DNA of 64,000 nucleotides, taken from Anaerolineae bacterium (GTDB taxonomy: Bacteria; Chloroflexota; Anaerolineae; Aggregatilineales; Phototrophicaceae). The stretch lies in assembly GCA_022824565.1 (NCBI GenBank), contig JAJDZQ010000120.1, positions 1 through 64,000 on the forward strand. The letters are read 5' to 3'. Both the position numbers and the translations under genes were made by a program. The notes under the pieces were generated by a model. That model did not search any database. It was not told the origin of the DNA and saw only the letters and a program-made list of their open reading frames with translations. Of the stretch, positions 15,794-25,441 are shown one piece after another (within the stretch, counting starts at the first letter, position 1; each line of letters begins with the position of its first letter).

Positions 15794-18254
15794 GGCTTCC
15801 CTGCCGGGCCTGTTGCCGGCGCTGTGGATGACGTTGGGACTGGGATTGCCCTGGTCATTGGCGTTGCTGGGGCGCGAACAGTGGCAATCGCGCACATTGG
15901 TAGCGGCGCTGGCTTTGGCGCTGGGACCAGCTTGTATGACTGCCTGGATGCTGATATTGGGCATGCTCGGCGGCGGGCTGGGGCAACAGCTCATCACGGC
16001 GGAATTTATTGCGCTGGGCAGCGCTGTGATTGCAGTTGCAGGGTTGGCGCTGGCCTGGCAGAAGCGAAAAACCGAGTATACGCCGGTCGCTCGGTCTCCA
16101 TTGGCGGTCGACGAAAAGCTCATCATAGCCCTGGTGGTTGTGGCGATCGCGCTGCGCTGGCTGCACACCGCCTATTTTCCGTTCACCGCTTACGACGCGC
16201 TGTGGGTATATGGCTTTCAGGGGCGGCTCTTCTTCCTGGAAGGGTTCATCCCCAACGACATCGCCTATTATCCGCCATTTCTGTCGCTGCAATTCGCCTA
16301 TGTTCAGACAATGCTGGGCGAGATTAACGACCATGCCGCGCGCATGGTGCTGCCCGGGCTGCATATCGGCAGTCTGCTGGCGGCTTATCAGCTGGGCGCG
16401 CGACTGGTGGGACGGCGGACGGGATTGATATGCGCGGCGCTGTGGTTCTTGCACCCGCATGTCGGGCAGTGGGCTTTTGTCGGCGATCTGGAGATTCCGC
16501 TGGCTTTCAGTTTCACCTTGGCTGCGACATTTTTCATCAGCGCCTGGCGAGCAACTTGTCGGCTTGTGGCGAGGCGCGATGCGCTACTGGCTGGCGTGTT
16601 GCTGGGCATCGCCTTATTCACCAAGCCGACAGCCGGCGCCTTCGTCTGGGGCGTGTTGCTTTGCCTGGCTGTGGAGATGCTGCGGACGCGGCTGGATGCT
16701 GCGCGCTGGCGGCCGCGTTTCTTGGTGGCCGCCTATACCGGGCTGGCTTGCCTGCCATTGGGCGGAGTCTGGTATGCCCGCAACTGGCTGCTGGGACACG
16801 AGCTGATCACTTTCCCCAAGTCGGTATGGCTGACCAGAGCCTTGCGCAGTGGGGATTATCTGGCACCGCTGGCTGCATCGGCCGTGGTCGTGTTTTTGAC
16901 AGTCGCGCTGCTGCACAGGCTGCCACGCCGGCGCTTGGCGCTGGGTTTGGCGGGGCTTGCGCTGCTGCTGGCCGGCTTGCTGGCATCCAACCCGACCCTG
17001 TTTCCTGGCCGGGTCGACCCCCCAGCCAGCGCTATCCGTCCCTTGGAAATGTTGGTCATAGCAGTCGGGCTGGCTTTGGCCGCTGGCAGTTTGTACGGTC
17101 ATTTCGGGATCAGGCAAAATGAAACGACTCGCCGAGCAGCGAGCGTGGCTGGCTGGTGTCTGCTGCTGGCAGCGCCTTATTTCATCACCTATTTTTTTTC
17201 GTACAGCTATCACTATCGCCTGGGTTTCGCCGTATTGCCATTGCTGTGCTTGCCGACCGCAGCCGCATTGTCCTGCCTCTTCCAGCCAGAGCGCATGCGC
17301 AGAGCCTGGCGGCGTATCTATATGATTGCGTTGGTCTTGCTGTGCCTGCCTGGCGTCATTTCTGTGGCATTTGACGCGCGCTGGTCGTCTGTTTGGTGGC
17401 TACGCGCCGACTTGACTGGCGATTGGCAGAAGCTGCAAGTCTTCAATCCCTCGCTGATGGAGGTGGTGGCGGGATTAAACGACTTCCTGCGCGATGACGA
17501 ACGCGAGCCAATAATCGTCGCGCCGGGCGAAGAACGGCTGCCATTTTTCTTCCCGCAGCGGCAGATCATCGACCAGCCTGTGACGCGCCTGGACGAATTG
17601 GAGGCGCTGGGCGCAACGCATTTCATCTTTGGAGCCAAGGCGCGCGCCGCTTATCAAGAGGCGGGGCTCGACCCGTTTTCCACCCAGTTGGTCGCGGCCC
17701 TGGGCAGGAACCACATCATCGAACTCAAGCGAGCGCATTATGACGGTTTTTTCAGCTACGAACTCTACGAAATGCGCAAGCTCGCGAGCCGACACGAACT
17801 ACCCAAAGCGCTGGCAACGGCGACCGAAGCCATCGTATTTGGAGACCTGCTGCGGCTGGATTTGCCCGGCGTGCATCCCCCGCGCATATTCGCTACAACG
17901 CCAATCACAGTCGAACCAAGCTGGCGCGCCCTGCAGCCGCTGGAGCGAGACCTTCAGTTTGTGCTGCGGCTCTTCAATCAAGAACGCGAGTTGCTGGGAG
18001 AAGAGTGGCGTTTTCAAGCGAACCCTCACCGCCACGGCGTCTATGCCACGCGCTGGTGGGATCAAGCAGAAGTCGTGAAAGACCGGCAGGTGCTGCGCCT
18101 GCAAGAAGGGATCGATTACCGCACCGGCAATGACTATGTGTTTCGGCTGGGCGTCTGGGATGAACTAGCGGGCGAATACCTGCCGCTGACCATCGATGGC
18201 AAACCAGCCGGGGAGTTCTACCAGGTCGCGGGCGTCCACCGGGTGCGCGCCTAA
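15771..18254 (+). CDS. Large membrane glycosyltransferase-like protein (GT39/GT-C related)
   Basis: An 827-residue protein: about a dozen hydrophobic helices in the first 520 residues, then a soluble domain of about 300 residues. An acidic site in the first long loop (FTAYDALWVYGFQGRLFF) sits where GT-C enzymes place the catalytic Asp. The C-terminal part (LTGDWQKLQVFNP to the end) has no family I recognise and includes beta-rich sequence near VFRLGVWDELAGEYLPL. I start at the ATG inside the previous gene's end (15771). The tandem arrangement suggests two steps in one cell-surface glycosylation pathway. Function is inferred from topology only. Confidence 0.6.
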   Translation: MAPLGWLEASLPGLLPALWMTLGLGLPWSLALLGREQWQSRTLVAALALALGPACMTAWMLILGMLGGGLGQQLITAEFIALGSAVIAVAGLALAWQKRKTEYTPVARSPLAVDEKLIIALVVVAIALRWLHTAYFPFTAYDALWVYGFQGRLFFLEGFIPNDIAYYPPFLSLQFAYVQTMLGEINDHAARMVLPGLHIGSLLAAYQLGARLVGRRTGLICAALWFLHPHVGQWAFVGDLEIPLAFSFTLAATFFISAWRATCRLVARRDALLAGVLLGIALFTKPTAGAFVWGVLLCLAVEMLRTRLDAARWRPRFLVAAYTGLACLPLGGVWYARNWLLGHELITFPKSVWLTRALRSGDYLAPLAASAVVVFLTVALLHRLPRRRLALGLAGLALLLAGLLASNPTLFPGRVDPPASAIRPLEMLVIAVGLALAAGSLYGHFGIRQNETTRRAASVAGWCLLLAAPYFITYFFSYSYHYRLGFAVLPLLCLPTAAALSCLFQPERMRRAWRRIYMIALVLLCLPGVISVAFDARWSSVWWLRADLTGDWQKLQVFNPSLMEVVAGLNDFLRDDEREPIIVAPGEERLPFFFPQRQIIDQPVTRLDELEALGATHFIFGAKARAAYQEAGLDPFSTQLVAALGRNHIIELKRAHYDGFFSYELYEMRKLASRHELPKALATATEAIVFGDLLRLDLPGVHPPRIFATTPITVEPSWRALQPLERDLQFVLRLFNQERELLGEEWRFQANPHRHGVYATRWWDQAEVVKDRQVLRLQEGIDYRTGNDYVFRLGVWDELAGEYLPLTIDGKPAGEFYQVAGVHRVRA

Positions 18255-18277
18255 ACAGCCAGGCAGAGTGAAACAGC

Positions 18278-19075
18278 ATGAAAGACGTTCGCAAGGTCAT
18301 TTTCATCACTGGCGCGTCCAGCGGCATCGGACGGGCGACAGCGCTGGCTTTTGCGCGCAGGGGCGATCATGTCTGCGGCATGGCGCGGCGCAAAGAACGG
18401 CTGGCAGACCTGGCGCAGGAGATCGCCAACCTGCCGGAACCCCATGGCGATTTTCTTGCGGTGGCCGGGGATGTTCGGCAGGCGGATCGTGTCGAAGCAG
18501 CGCTCACTATGACACTGGACAAATTTGGGCGGCTGGATGTGCTGGTCGCCAATGCCGGCATCGGACAGCAGGGAGCGCTGGTCGAGGCCAACTGGCAGCA
18601 CCTGGAGACAGTGTTGCGCACGAATATCGATGGCGTCATCCACAGCGTGCGCGCCTGTGTGCCAGCGCTGCGCTCCACCAGCGGGCAAATCTTGATCGTG
18701 TCTTCTGTTGTGTCTGGCATCCACACGCCCTACACCGCCGCCTATGCCGCCAGCAAAGCTTTTGTATCCAGCCTGGCCGGTTCACTGCGCCTGGAACTGG
18801 CGGACGCTGGCATCTGCGTTAGCGATGTGTTGGTCGGGCGGACGCGCACAGAATTCAACCAAAATCGCCTGGGCAGCAGCCAAAACAACCGCGGCGGATT
18901 GCCAAGCGCAAGACCCGAAACTGTGGCAGAGGCTATCGTGCGGGCGACGCAGCACCGACAGCGGCGCGTCATCCTGCGCCTGTTTGACCGCCTGATACTG
19001 GCTGGCGGCGTGCTTGCGCCCGGCCTCATGGCGCGTTTGGCGCGAAGTCAATATCAACCGCAAGACGACGGGTAG
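18278..19075 (+). CDS. SDR-family oxidoreductase
   Basis: A 265-residue short-chain dehydrogenase: cofactor motif FITGASSGIGRATALAFARRG, an Arg pair just after (MARRKER) that favours NADP(H), LVANAGIG, and the catalytic Ser and YxxxK (SSVVSGIHTPYTAAYAASKAF). The C-terminal region (VLAPGLMARLARSQY) resembles classical SDRs acting on lipids or sugars. It lies 23 bp after the glycosyltransferase-like gene and 4 bp before the YbaK gene. The substrate is unknown. Confidence 0.85.
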   Translation: MKDVRKVIFITGASSGIGRATALAFARRGDHVCGMARRKERLADLAQEIANLPEPHGDFLAVAGDVRQADRVEAALTMTLDKFGRLDVLVANAGIGQQGALVEANWQHLETVLRTNIDGVIHSVRACVPALRSTSGQILIVSSVVSGIHTPYTAAYAASKAFVSSLAGSLRLELADAGICVSDVLVGRTRTEFNQNRLGSSQNNRGGLPSARPETVAEAIVRATQHRQRRVILRLFDRLILAGGVLAPGLMARLARSQYQPQDDG

Positions 19076-19079
19076 ATCA

Positions 19080-19571
19080 ATGTCAAAAGCGAAGAAGCTC
19101 AATTCCATGCGGCTGCTGGATGCGCGGGGTATCGACTATACGGCGCACCTGTATGACCCTGTGCTGCGCGATGCGCGGGAAGTGGCGGCCGCGGTGGGAT
19201 TTCCTGCCGAAGCTGTCTTCAAGACCTTGGTGGCGCAGGCAGTCGGCGCGAAGAAACCGCTGCTGGTCATGCTGCCTGCGAATAGCTCGTTGAATCTGAA
19301 GCGGCTGGCAGCGGCGATTGGCGCAAAAAAAGCCGCCCTGCTCCCCCATGCAGACGTCGAGAAATGGACCGGGCTGCAAGTTGGCGGCATCAGCGCACTG
19401 GCATTGACCCACAAACGTTGGGATACCCTCCTGGATGCTCGCGGCCTGGCGCAGTCGCACATCGTAATCAGCGCAGGCCAACGAGGTATACAGCTGCGCG
19501 TCGAAACCAGTGCTTTGCTGCGCCTGCTGGATTGTCGCGTGGTCGATGTGGCAGATGCGCCTGGAGATTGA
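19080..19571 (+). CDS. ybaK: Cys-tRNA(Pro)/Cys-tRNA(Cys) deacylase, YbaK/EbsC family
   Basis: A 163-residue trans-editing protein. It begins with the family layout KLNSMRLLDARGIDYTAHLYD, then FPAEAVFKTLVAQ and a KKPLLVMLPANSSLNLKRLAAAIGAKKAALL block, and ends with a Gly-rich ISAGQRGIQLRVE segment. YbaK hydrolyses Cys-tRNA(Pro) made by prolyl-tRNA synthetase. The start at 19080 fits the family; the open frame extends to 19014 inside the SDR gene. The stop is 2 bp from the convergent pfkA stop. Relevant here because the ProS encoded at 50.3-51.7 kb is of a type without an insertion editing domain. Confidence 0.88.
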   Translation: MSKAKKLNSMRLLDARGIDYTAHLYDPVLRDAREVAAAVGFPAEAVFKTLVAQAVGAKKPLLVMLPANSSLNLKRLAAAIGAKKAALLPHADVEKWTGLQVGGISALALTHKRWDTLLDARGLAQSHIVISAGQRGIQLRVETSALLRLLDCRVVDVADAPGD

Positions 19572-19573
19572 AA

Positions 19574-20539
19574 TTAGCGGGAGAGGATCTTTGCCAGGCC
19601 GAAATATTCGGGCGTGATCTGGCGGGTGCGCGCGCTGCATTCTGCCAGTTCGATAGGATTTTGGTCGCGCCCGACTCGCGCCACCATCATACCATCTGCG
19701 CCACCCAACAGCAGATCTACCGCATACACGCCCATCCGTGTCGCCAGCAACCGGTCAAAAGCGGTGGGGCTGCCCCCGCGCTGTGTGTGCCCCAAAATGG
19801 TCAGGCGGATCTCGAAGCCCATGTGCTTCTGCTGCAAGAAGCGCGCCAGCTCTGGACCCTGATAGGGCGCGCCTTCTGCCAGGATGGCGATAGCATGAGA
19901 CTTGCCACGGACATAGGCATCTTCCAGCGCGACAGCGATCTCGTTCATGGTCACACCATTTTCTGGCGTCACGACGATCTCCGCGCCGCCCAGGATGCCG
20001 CCCATGACGGCCAAGTAACCACAATCGCGACCCATGACTTCAATGACGAAAGCGCGGTTGTGCGAAGTCGCTGTATCGCGCAGGCGGTCGACAGCATCCA
20101 GGATGGTGTTTAGCGCCGTGTCGACGCCGATGCTGGTATCGGTGCCCCAGATGTCGTTGTCAATACTGGCGGGGATGCCAATGACAGGCACGCCCATTTT
20201 GTGCAGGGCGAGCGCGCCGCGCATGCTGCCATCGCCGCCGATGACGATGACGCCTTCGATGCCATGTTCGTTCAGTCGGCGTCGGCCTTTGCGCTGGCCC
20301 GCCGCTGTCTTGAATTCTTCGTTGCGCGCTGTCTGCAAGACAGTGCCGCCTCGCTGCAAAATGCCGCTGACCTCGCGACTGCTCAGCAAAGCGATATCGC
20401 CCGCCAGCAGACCCTGGAAAGCTTGACGGATGCCATAGACTTCGACCTGTTTATCCAGCCCGGCGCGCACAACCGCCCGCACAGCCGCGTTCATGCCCGG
20501 TGCATCGCCACCGCTGGTCATCACAGCGATTCGCTTCAT
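19574..20539 (-). CDS. pfkA: 6-phosphofructokinase
   Basis: A 321-residue enzyme phosphorylating fructose-6-phosphate in glycolysis. MKRIAVMTSGGDAPGMNAAVRA opens it; GGDGSMRGA has Gly after GGD, the ATP-dependent rather than PPi-dependent form; ASIDNDIWGTD is the catalytic loop with Ser where most have Thr; MGRDCGYLA and the effector-site region follow. GGGGAG lies upstream of the chosen ATG. It has its own promoter and converges with ybaK. Confidence 0.93.
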   Translation of the reverse strand: MKRIAVMTSGGDAPGMNAAVRAVVRAGLDKQVEVYGIRQAFQGLLAGDIALLSSREVSGILQRGGTVLQTARNEEFKTAAGQRKGRRRLNEHGIEGVIVIGGDGSMRGALALHKMGVPVIGIPASIDNDIWGTDTSIGVDTALNTILDAVDRLRDTATSHNRAFVIEVMGRDCGYLAVMGGILGGAEIVVTPENGVTMNEIAVALEDAYVRGKSHAIAILAEGAPYQGPELARFLQQKHMGFEIRLTILGHTQRGGSPTAFDRLLATRMGVYAVDLLLGGADGMMVARVGRDQNPIELAECSARTRQITPEYFGLAKILSR

Positions 20540-20571
20540 CGCTGCTTTCTCCCCCTGCCTCAACAACTTGC

Positions 20572-20600
20572 ATTGTAGTCAGTTTGCAGCGCGCCTTCAA
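20572..20600 (-). promoter_or_regulatory. Sigma-70-type promoter of pfkA
   Basis: On the minus strand TTGAAG, 17 nt, TACAAT; the predicted start of transcription is about 25 nt before the pfkA ATG. Confidence 0.65.
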
Positions 20601-20611
20601 TTGTCGGCAGG

Positions 20612-23600
20612 TTAAGCCTCGCTTAAGTCGGTTTCCAATATCTGCATGAATTCGGACTTGCCCACGATCGCCAGCAGAGCGTTGCGCAGCTCGTCGCAAA
20701 TATGGGTGGTGTGGTCGGGGAAGCGCAAGGCAATGTGATGATCGTCGCGAACGATAATGATTTGGAAGTGGTCTTGGCCAGGAAATTCCACACAGCAGCG
20801 GTGGATGCGCTCCAGCTTGCGGCGGTCTTTGTCGATATCGGCAGTGGCAGCCAACGTGATGGCAATGGTGCGTGGCGGCTTCTTGGGGCGCTCATCATGG
20901 TGATCGGGCAGGCGCAGGTCGCTCGCGCCATTTGCCCAGGCCGGCTCGTCTTTGGGCGCAGGCGCGGGCGTCGGCTCGGAGGGTGGCGTTGGATCGAGGA
21001 AGGCTTCTGGTGGCGGCGGCCTATCATCCTGTGCCCAGTCCGGCGGTTGGTCGTATGGCATGGGCGAGCTTTCTGCGCTGGCCGCGCTGAAATCCAGGCG
21101 CAGTTGGTCGGCGATGATCTGCGCTTCGCCACGGCTGTCGTCGTAGCGCCCGCTGACCAGCACAATTTCGCCCGCGGCCAGTTCCCGCGCGCCTTCGGCA
21201 GCTGTCTGGCTGATGCTGGCGTAGGTCTCAACAGCCTTGTTGTAGGCATCTGGAAACAGCACAACATCAATGATGCCAGCGCTGTCGTGCCAATCTTCCA
21301 GACTCAGCACAGCCATGGGATCGCCATTGCGCGTGGTGAGCTTGCGCAGCGCCGTGATTTCGCCGGCAACCCGAACACGTTCGGGCTTTTTCAGCGAGGG
21401 GCTCTTTAGCTCGGCGATTGATTGCAGATTCTGCTTTTCCAGCTGTGCGCGGTGGCGGTCGGCCGGGCGCCCGGTCAGGTAAAAGCCCAGCAGCTCTTTC
21501 TCCCACTTCAGCCGATCGCGCGGCGGCACTTCGTCGATGGGCTGAATCTCGGCGAAATTGTCGGGGCTGTTGGTGGCCTCGCCAAACATCTGAATCTGCC
21601 CGACTTCCAGGTCGTGATGATGTTTGCCACTGGCGCTGATGATACCGTCCAGGCCCCCCAGCAGGCTGGCGCGCGTGCCAAAAACATCCATTGCGCCCAC
21701 TTTGATGAGGCTTTCCAGCGATCGTTTGCCAATATTGCGCAAGTCGACGCGCTGGCAAAAATCGGTCAGATTTTTATAGGGCTGTTCGCCACGTTGGCAG
21801 ATCATGTCGCGTGTGGTCAAAGCGCTGGCATTCTTCACAGCAGCCAAACCAAAGCGGATGGCGCGTTTGCCAGCATCGCCGCTTTCGATATCAAATTCCA
21901 GTTGGCTGCTGTTGATATCGGGCGGCAGGATGGGGATGTGCAAGCGGCGACACTCTTCCAGCACAGTGGAGACTTTGCCCAGGTCATCGCGCTGCACGCT
22001 CAAAATAGCGGTCATATACTCGTGGGGATAGTGACATTTGAGATAGGCTGTTTGCACAGTCATGACCGCGTAGTCGGCGGCGTGAGGCTTGTTAAAGCCG
22101 TAATTGGCGAACTCGGCGATCATGTCAAAGATGGTGGCGGCGGCATCGGCGGGGATGCCATTTTGTGGACCCCGCTCGATAAATATGGCTTTGTGCTTGT
22201 TGAGGTCTTCGGGTTTTTTCTTGGATACCGCGCGGCGCATCAAGTCGGCTTCGCCCAGTTCATAACCAAAAAGTTCGCCGGCAATTTGCATGATCTGTTC
22301 CTGATACACGCAGATGCCATAGGTCTCGCGGAGGATGGGCTCCAGGCGCGGGTGCAGGGGTATGACCTCTTCGTCGCCATGCATGCGGCGGCAATAGGCG
22401 GGGATATAATCCATGGGACCGGGGCGATACAGCGCGATAGCCGCCACGATATTCTCAAAGACGCGCGGACGCATGCCCCGCAACATCTGCTGCATGCCGC
22501 CCGATTCGACCTGGAAGACACCCACCGTCTCGCCACGCCCCAGCATCTCGAAAGCGACATCCAGGCGCGCTCGTTGTTCGGCAGTGGCATCGTCATGACG
22601 ATAGGGGATGTTGTCGATAGAATAAGGAATGCCGCAGTGCCTGGCGATCAACTCACAGGCTTTGCGCATGATGGTCAAGGTAGACAAACCCAAAAAGTCG
22701 ACCTTGAGCAAGCCGATGGACTCGGCTGTTTCCATGGGGAATTGCGTCACGGCTTTCAGCGCGCCGCCCGAAGGGTCTTTGCCGGTGATGCGATGCAGCG
22801 GCACCAGCTCGACCAGGGGGCGATCGGCGACGATCACGCCGGCCGCATGCGTAGAAGCGTGGCGCGTCATGCCCTGCAGTTCGATAGCGGTGTCGATGAC
22901 CCGTTGCAGCTGGGGCTCGTCCCGATACAGCGCTGTCAGCTCTGGGCTGGCATCGACATATTCGCGGATTTTCTTTTGGCGCGCTTCTTGGGGGATGAGG
23001 GCAGCGGCGCGATTGATGAGCCCCAGATCGACATCCAGGGCGCGTCCGACATCGCGCACAGCCGCTTTTGCGCCCATGGTGCCAAAAGTGATGATAGCCG
23101 CGACCTTGTCTTCGCCATACTTCATGGCTGTGTAAGCGATCATCTCGCCGCGGCGGTCGTCTGGATAGTCCAGGTCAATATCCGGCATGCTGACGCGGCC
23201 AGGATTTAGGAATCGCTCGAAGAGCAAGCCGTTTTGGATGGGATCGATATTGGTGATGCCCAGGCTGTAGGCGACCAGCGATGCCGCCCCAGAGCCACGC
23301 ACATTCCACCAGATATCGACATGCCGCGCAAACTCGCACAAGTCCCACACGATCAGAAAATAGCTGTCGAAGCCCATGCTGTGGATGATGCTCAACTCGC
23401 GGTCGATGCGCTCTTGGAAAACGGGCTCGCTGCGCCAGTCGTCCCCGAAGCGCCAAGCCATGCCGATAGTCGTCAGATGATGCAGGTAGCTGGTTTCATC
23501 AAAGCCTGCGGGTACAGGAAAAGTCGGCAGGTGGTAGCCCTTGGGCGCCAGGTCGATATCGGTCATCTGGGCGATCCGCAACGAGTTGGCAAAAGCCTCA

Positions 23601-24403
23601 TCAATCAGCTTGGGTGGCAGATCGGCGAAGTCGGCGCGCATTTCTTGGGCAGATTTCAGATAATAGCTGCTCGCTGGCAGCATGCGCATGCGGTTCTGGT
23701 CGGACTTCAGGCTGCTGGTCTGGATGCACAACAAGGTATCGTGGGCGTCGGCATCGCCTTTGTCGACATAATGCACATCGTTGCTGGCCACCAACTGGAC
23801 GGCGCTGTGCCCGCTGCTTCGATATTCACAAAGCCAGCGGTTTAGCTCGTGCAAGTCGGGAATGTCGTGGCCTTGCAGCTCCAGGAAAAAGTTGTCGCTG
23901 CCAAAGACATCTTGATACCAGCCGATCTGCTGGCGCGCGCTTTCAAAGTCGCCCTTGTTTGCCAGCCGCGGGATTTCTGCAGCCAGGCAGCCACTGGTAG
24001 CGATGAGGCCAGCGGCGTGGGCGGCCAAGAATTCTTTGTCGATGCGCGGACGATAATAAAAACCATCCAGTTGGGCGGCCGAGGCGATCGCCAGCAGGTT
24101 CTGATACCCGCGCATATTCTTCGCCAGCAGCAACATGTGGTGGGCTTCGCGGTCGTGGCGGGAGTCGCGGTCGGTCATGCCGCGCGGCGCAAGATAGGCT
24201 TCCATGCCCACAACTGGCGTGATGCCCGCGTCTGTGCAAGCGCGGTAAAAGTCCAGCACGCCAAACATGACGCCGTGATCGGTGATTCCCAGCGCCGGCA
24301 TACCCAGCTCTTTGGCGCGCGCGACCAACTGCTTGATGCGGCTTTGACCATCCAATAACGAAAACTCGCTGTGCACATGCAAGTGTACGAAGTCGCCGGT
24401 CAT
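20612..24403 (-). CDS. dnaE: DNA polymerase III subunit alpha
   Basis: A 1263-residue replicative polymerase. The N-terminal PHP domain starts VHLHVHSEFSLLDGQ and contains ITDHGVMFG; the palm has PDIDLDYPDDRR (catalytic Asp pair) and an upstream RGSGAASLVAY motif; helix-hairpin-helix and OB-fold regions follow (VRVAGEITALRKLTTRNG). A C-terminal Pro-rich linker (residues about 1115-1150) leads into a last domain similar to the DnaE C-terminal module. The start MTGDFVHLH was chosen by family alignment; the frame extends to 24544 into the divergent mutM gene. The single-frame length is normal for DnaE1. Confidence 0.96.
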   Translation of the reverse strand: MTGDFVHLHVHSEFSLLDGQSRIKQLVARAKELGMPALGITDHGVMFGVLDFYRACTDAGITPVVGMEAYLAPRGMTDRDSRHDREAHHMLLLAKNMRGYQNLLAIASAAQLDGFYYRPRIDKEFLAAHAAGLIATSGCLAAEIPRLANKGDFESARQQIGWYQDVFGSDNFFLELQGHDIPDLHELNRWLCEYRSSGHSAVQLVASNDVHYVDKGDADAHDTLLCIQTSSLKSDQNRMRMLPASSYYLKSAQEMRADFADLPPKLIDEAFANSLRIAQMTDIDLAPKGYHLPTFPVPAGFDETSYLHHLTTIGMAWRFGDDWRSEPVFQERIDRELSIIHSMGFDSYFLIVWDLCEFARHVDIWWNVRGSGAASLVAYSLGITNIDPIQNGLLFERFLNPGRVSMPDIDLDYPDDRRGEMIAYTAMKYGEDKVAAIITFGTMGAKAAVRDVGRALDVDLGLINRAAALIPQEARQKKIREYVDASPELTALYRDEPQLQRVIDTAIELQGMTRHASTHAAGVIVADRPLVELVPLHRITGKDPSGGALKAVTQFPMETAESIGLLKVDFLGLSTLTIMRKACELIARHCGIPYSIDNIPYRHDDATAEQRARLDVAFEMLGRGETVGVFQVESGGMQQMLRGMRPRVFENIVAAIALYRPGPMDYIPAYCRRMHGDEEVIPLHPRLEPILRETYGICVYQEQIMQIAGELFGYELGEADLMRRAVSKKKPEDLNKHKAIFIERGPQNGIPADAAATIFDMIAEFANYGFNKPHAADYAVMTVQTAYLKCHYPHEYMTAILSVQRDDLGKVSTVLEECRRLHIPILPPDINSSQLEFDIESGDAGKRAIRFGLAAVKNASALTTRDMICQRGEQPYKNLTDFCQRVDLRNIGKRSLESLIKVGAMDVFGTRASLLGGLDGIISASGKHHHDLEVGQIQMFGEATNSPDNFAEIQPIDEVPPRDRLKWEKELLGFYLTGRPADRHRAQLEKQNLQSIAELKSPSLKKPERVRVAGEITALRKLTTRNGDPMAVLSLEDWHDSAGIIDVVLFPDAYNKAVETYASISQTAAEGARELAAGEIVLVSGRYDDSRGEAQIIADQLRLDFSAASAESSPMPYDQPPDWAQDDRPPPPEAFLDPTPPSEPTPAPAPKDEPAWANGASDLRLPDHHDERPKKPPRTIAITLAATADIDKDRRKLERIHRCCVEFPGQDHFQIIIVRDDHHIALRFPDHTTHICDELRNALLAIVGKSEFMQILETDLSEA

Positions 24404-24454
24404 AAGCTCGCTTCTGTTGCATTTGTTGGGTAGGAATCGCCGTCTAGCGCGCGT

Positions 24455-24463
24455 ATTATAGCA
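24455..24463 (-). promoter_or_regulatory. Extended -10 promoter of dnaE
   Basis: Minus strand TGC followed by a consensus TATAAT, 52 nt before the dnaE ATG. No good -35 is visible, which is common for extended -10 promoters. Confidence 0.6.
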
Positions 24464-24492
24464 AAACTGCCGGGCGAATATGACGAGAAACC

Positions 24493-25335
24493 ATGCCCGA
24501 ACTGCCAGAAGTCGAGACTGTTGTACGCGGCTTGCGCGAGCCACTTGTCGGGCGGCGCATCACCGCCATGTGGCACGATTGGGATCGGTCCATTCATTCG
24601 CCTGCGCCCGATGAGTTTGCGGCGCGAGTGGCTGGGCAACTGGTCGGAAGCCTGGGGCGGCGTGGCAAATACATCTTGATCCATCTGGAGCATGACACGC
24701 TGGTGATCCATCTGAAGATGTCGGGGCGGCTGTATGTGTCGGCAGCCGGGGCGCGGCACGAAGCGGACCGCTGGGTGCATGTGCGCTTTGACCTGGACCT
24801 GGGGCAGCAGTTGCGATTCTCGGATGTGCGCAAATTCGGGCGTGTCTACCTGACCAACGATGTCACAGCGCTGCTGAGTCACCTGGGTCCCGAACCGCTC
24901 GGGGACAATTTCACAAAAGCTGGCTTTCGCGAGGGCTTGCGGGGGCGCAAACTGGCGATCAAGGCGCGGCTGCTGCAACAGGAATTTGTGGCGGGCGTAG
25001 GCAATATCTATGCCGATGAAGCCCTGTTTCGCGCGGGTATCCATCCCGACCGCCCTGCCGAGACGCTGACTGAAAACGAAGCGACACGTTTGCACGGGAC
25101 ATTGCGGGAGGCGCTGCAAACGGGCATCGAGCACGAAGGCGCCAGCATCAATTGGTATCGCAAGCCCGATGGCAAAAAAGGGCAATCGCAGAATCACTTC
25201 TTCGTTTATGGACGGCCCGAGCAGCCTTGCCTACATTGCGGCGCGCAAATCAACAAGATCCGCGTAGCACAGCGCGGCACGCACTTCTGCCCCAATTGCC
25301 AGCCAGAAGCGCCTGGCAGGGCAGGCAACCGATAG
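24493..25335 (+). CDS. mutM: Formamidopyrimidine-DNA glycosylase
   Basis: A 280-residue Fpg/MutM that removes 8-oxoguanine and nicks the abasic site. The mature N-terminus PELPEVE supplies catalytic Pro2 and Glu3; Lys in GRRGKYILIHL; QEFVAGVGNIYADEALF is the H2TH motif; the C-terminal zinc finger is CLHCGAQ...CPNCQ. It diverges from dnaE across 89 bp. The stop TAG is the first part of a dispersed palindromic repeat. Confidence 0.95.
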   Translation: MPELPEVETVVRGLREPLVGRRITAMWHDWDRSIHSPAPDEFAARVAGQLVGSLGRRGKYILIHLEHDTLVIHLKMSGRLYVSAAGARHEADRWVHVRFDLDLGQQLRFSDVRKFGRVYLTNDVTALLSHLGPEPLGDNFTKAGFREGLRGRKLAIKARLLQQEFVAGVGNIYADEALFRAGIHPDRPAETLTENEATRLHGTLREALQTGIEHEGASINWYRKPDGKKGQSQNHFFVYGRPEQPCLHCGAQINKIRVAQRGTHFCPNCQPEAPGRAGNR

Positions 25336-25401
25336 GGGCGACTCTTGATTCGCCCATATGGTCGACGGCGACATTGTAGGCGAGACTAGCCTCGCCCCTA
25401 C
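25333..25401. repeat. Double-hairpin dispersed repeat between mutM and an MBL gene
   Basis: The outer ends are perfect inverted repeats, TAGGGGCGA (25333-25341) and TCGCCCCTA (25392-25400). Inside are two hairpins: GGGCGA-N8-TCGCCC (25336-25355) and GGCGAG-N6-CTCGCC (25379-25396). The first core and the trailing TCGCCCCTACAGA match the single hairpin at 8916-8940. It sits between convergent genes and may help terminate both. Confidence 0.65.
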
Positions 25402-25441
25402 AGATTTCGAATCTGAGTAGCATCGTCCTTTTGCGCATGGC

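Noticed and set aside
21422-23209. Long plus-strand open frame opposite dnaE
   Set aside because: Antisense to conserved DnaE sequence, no ribosome site and no recognisable domain.
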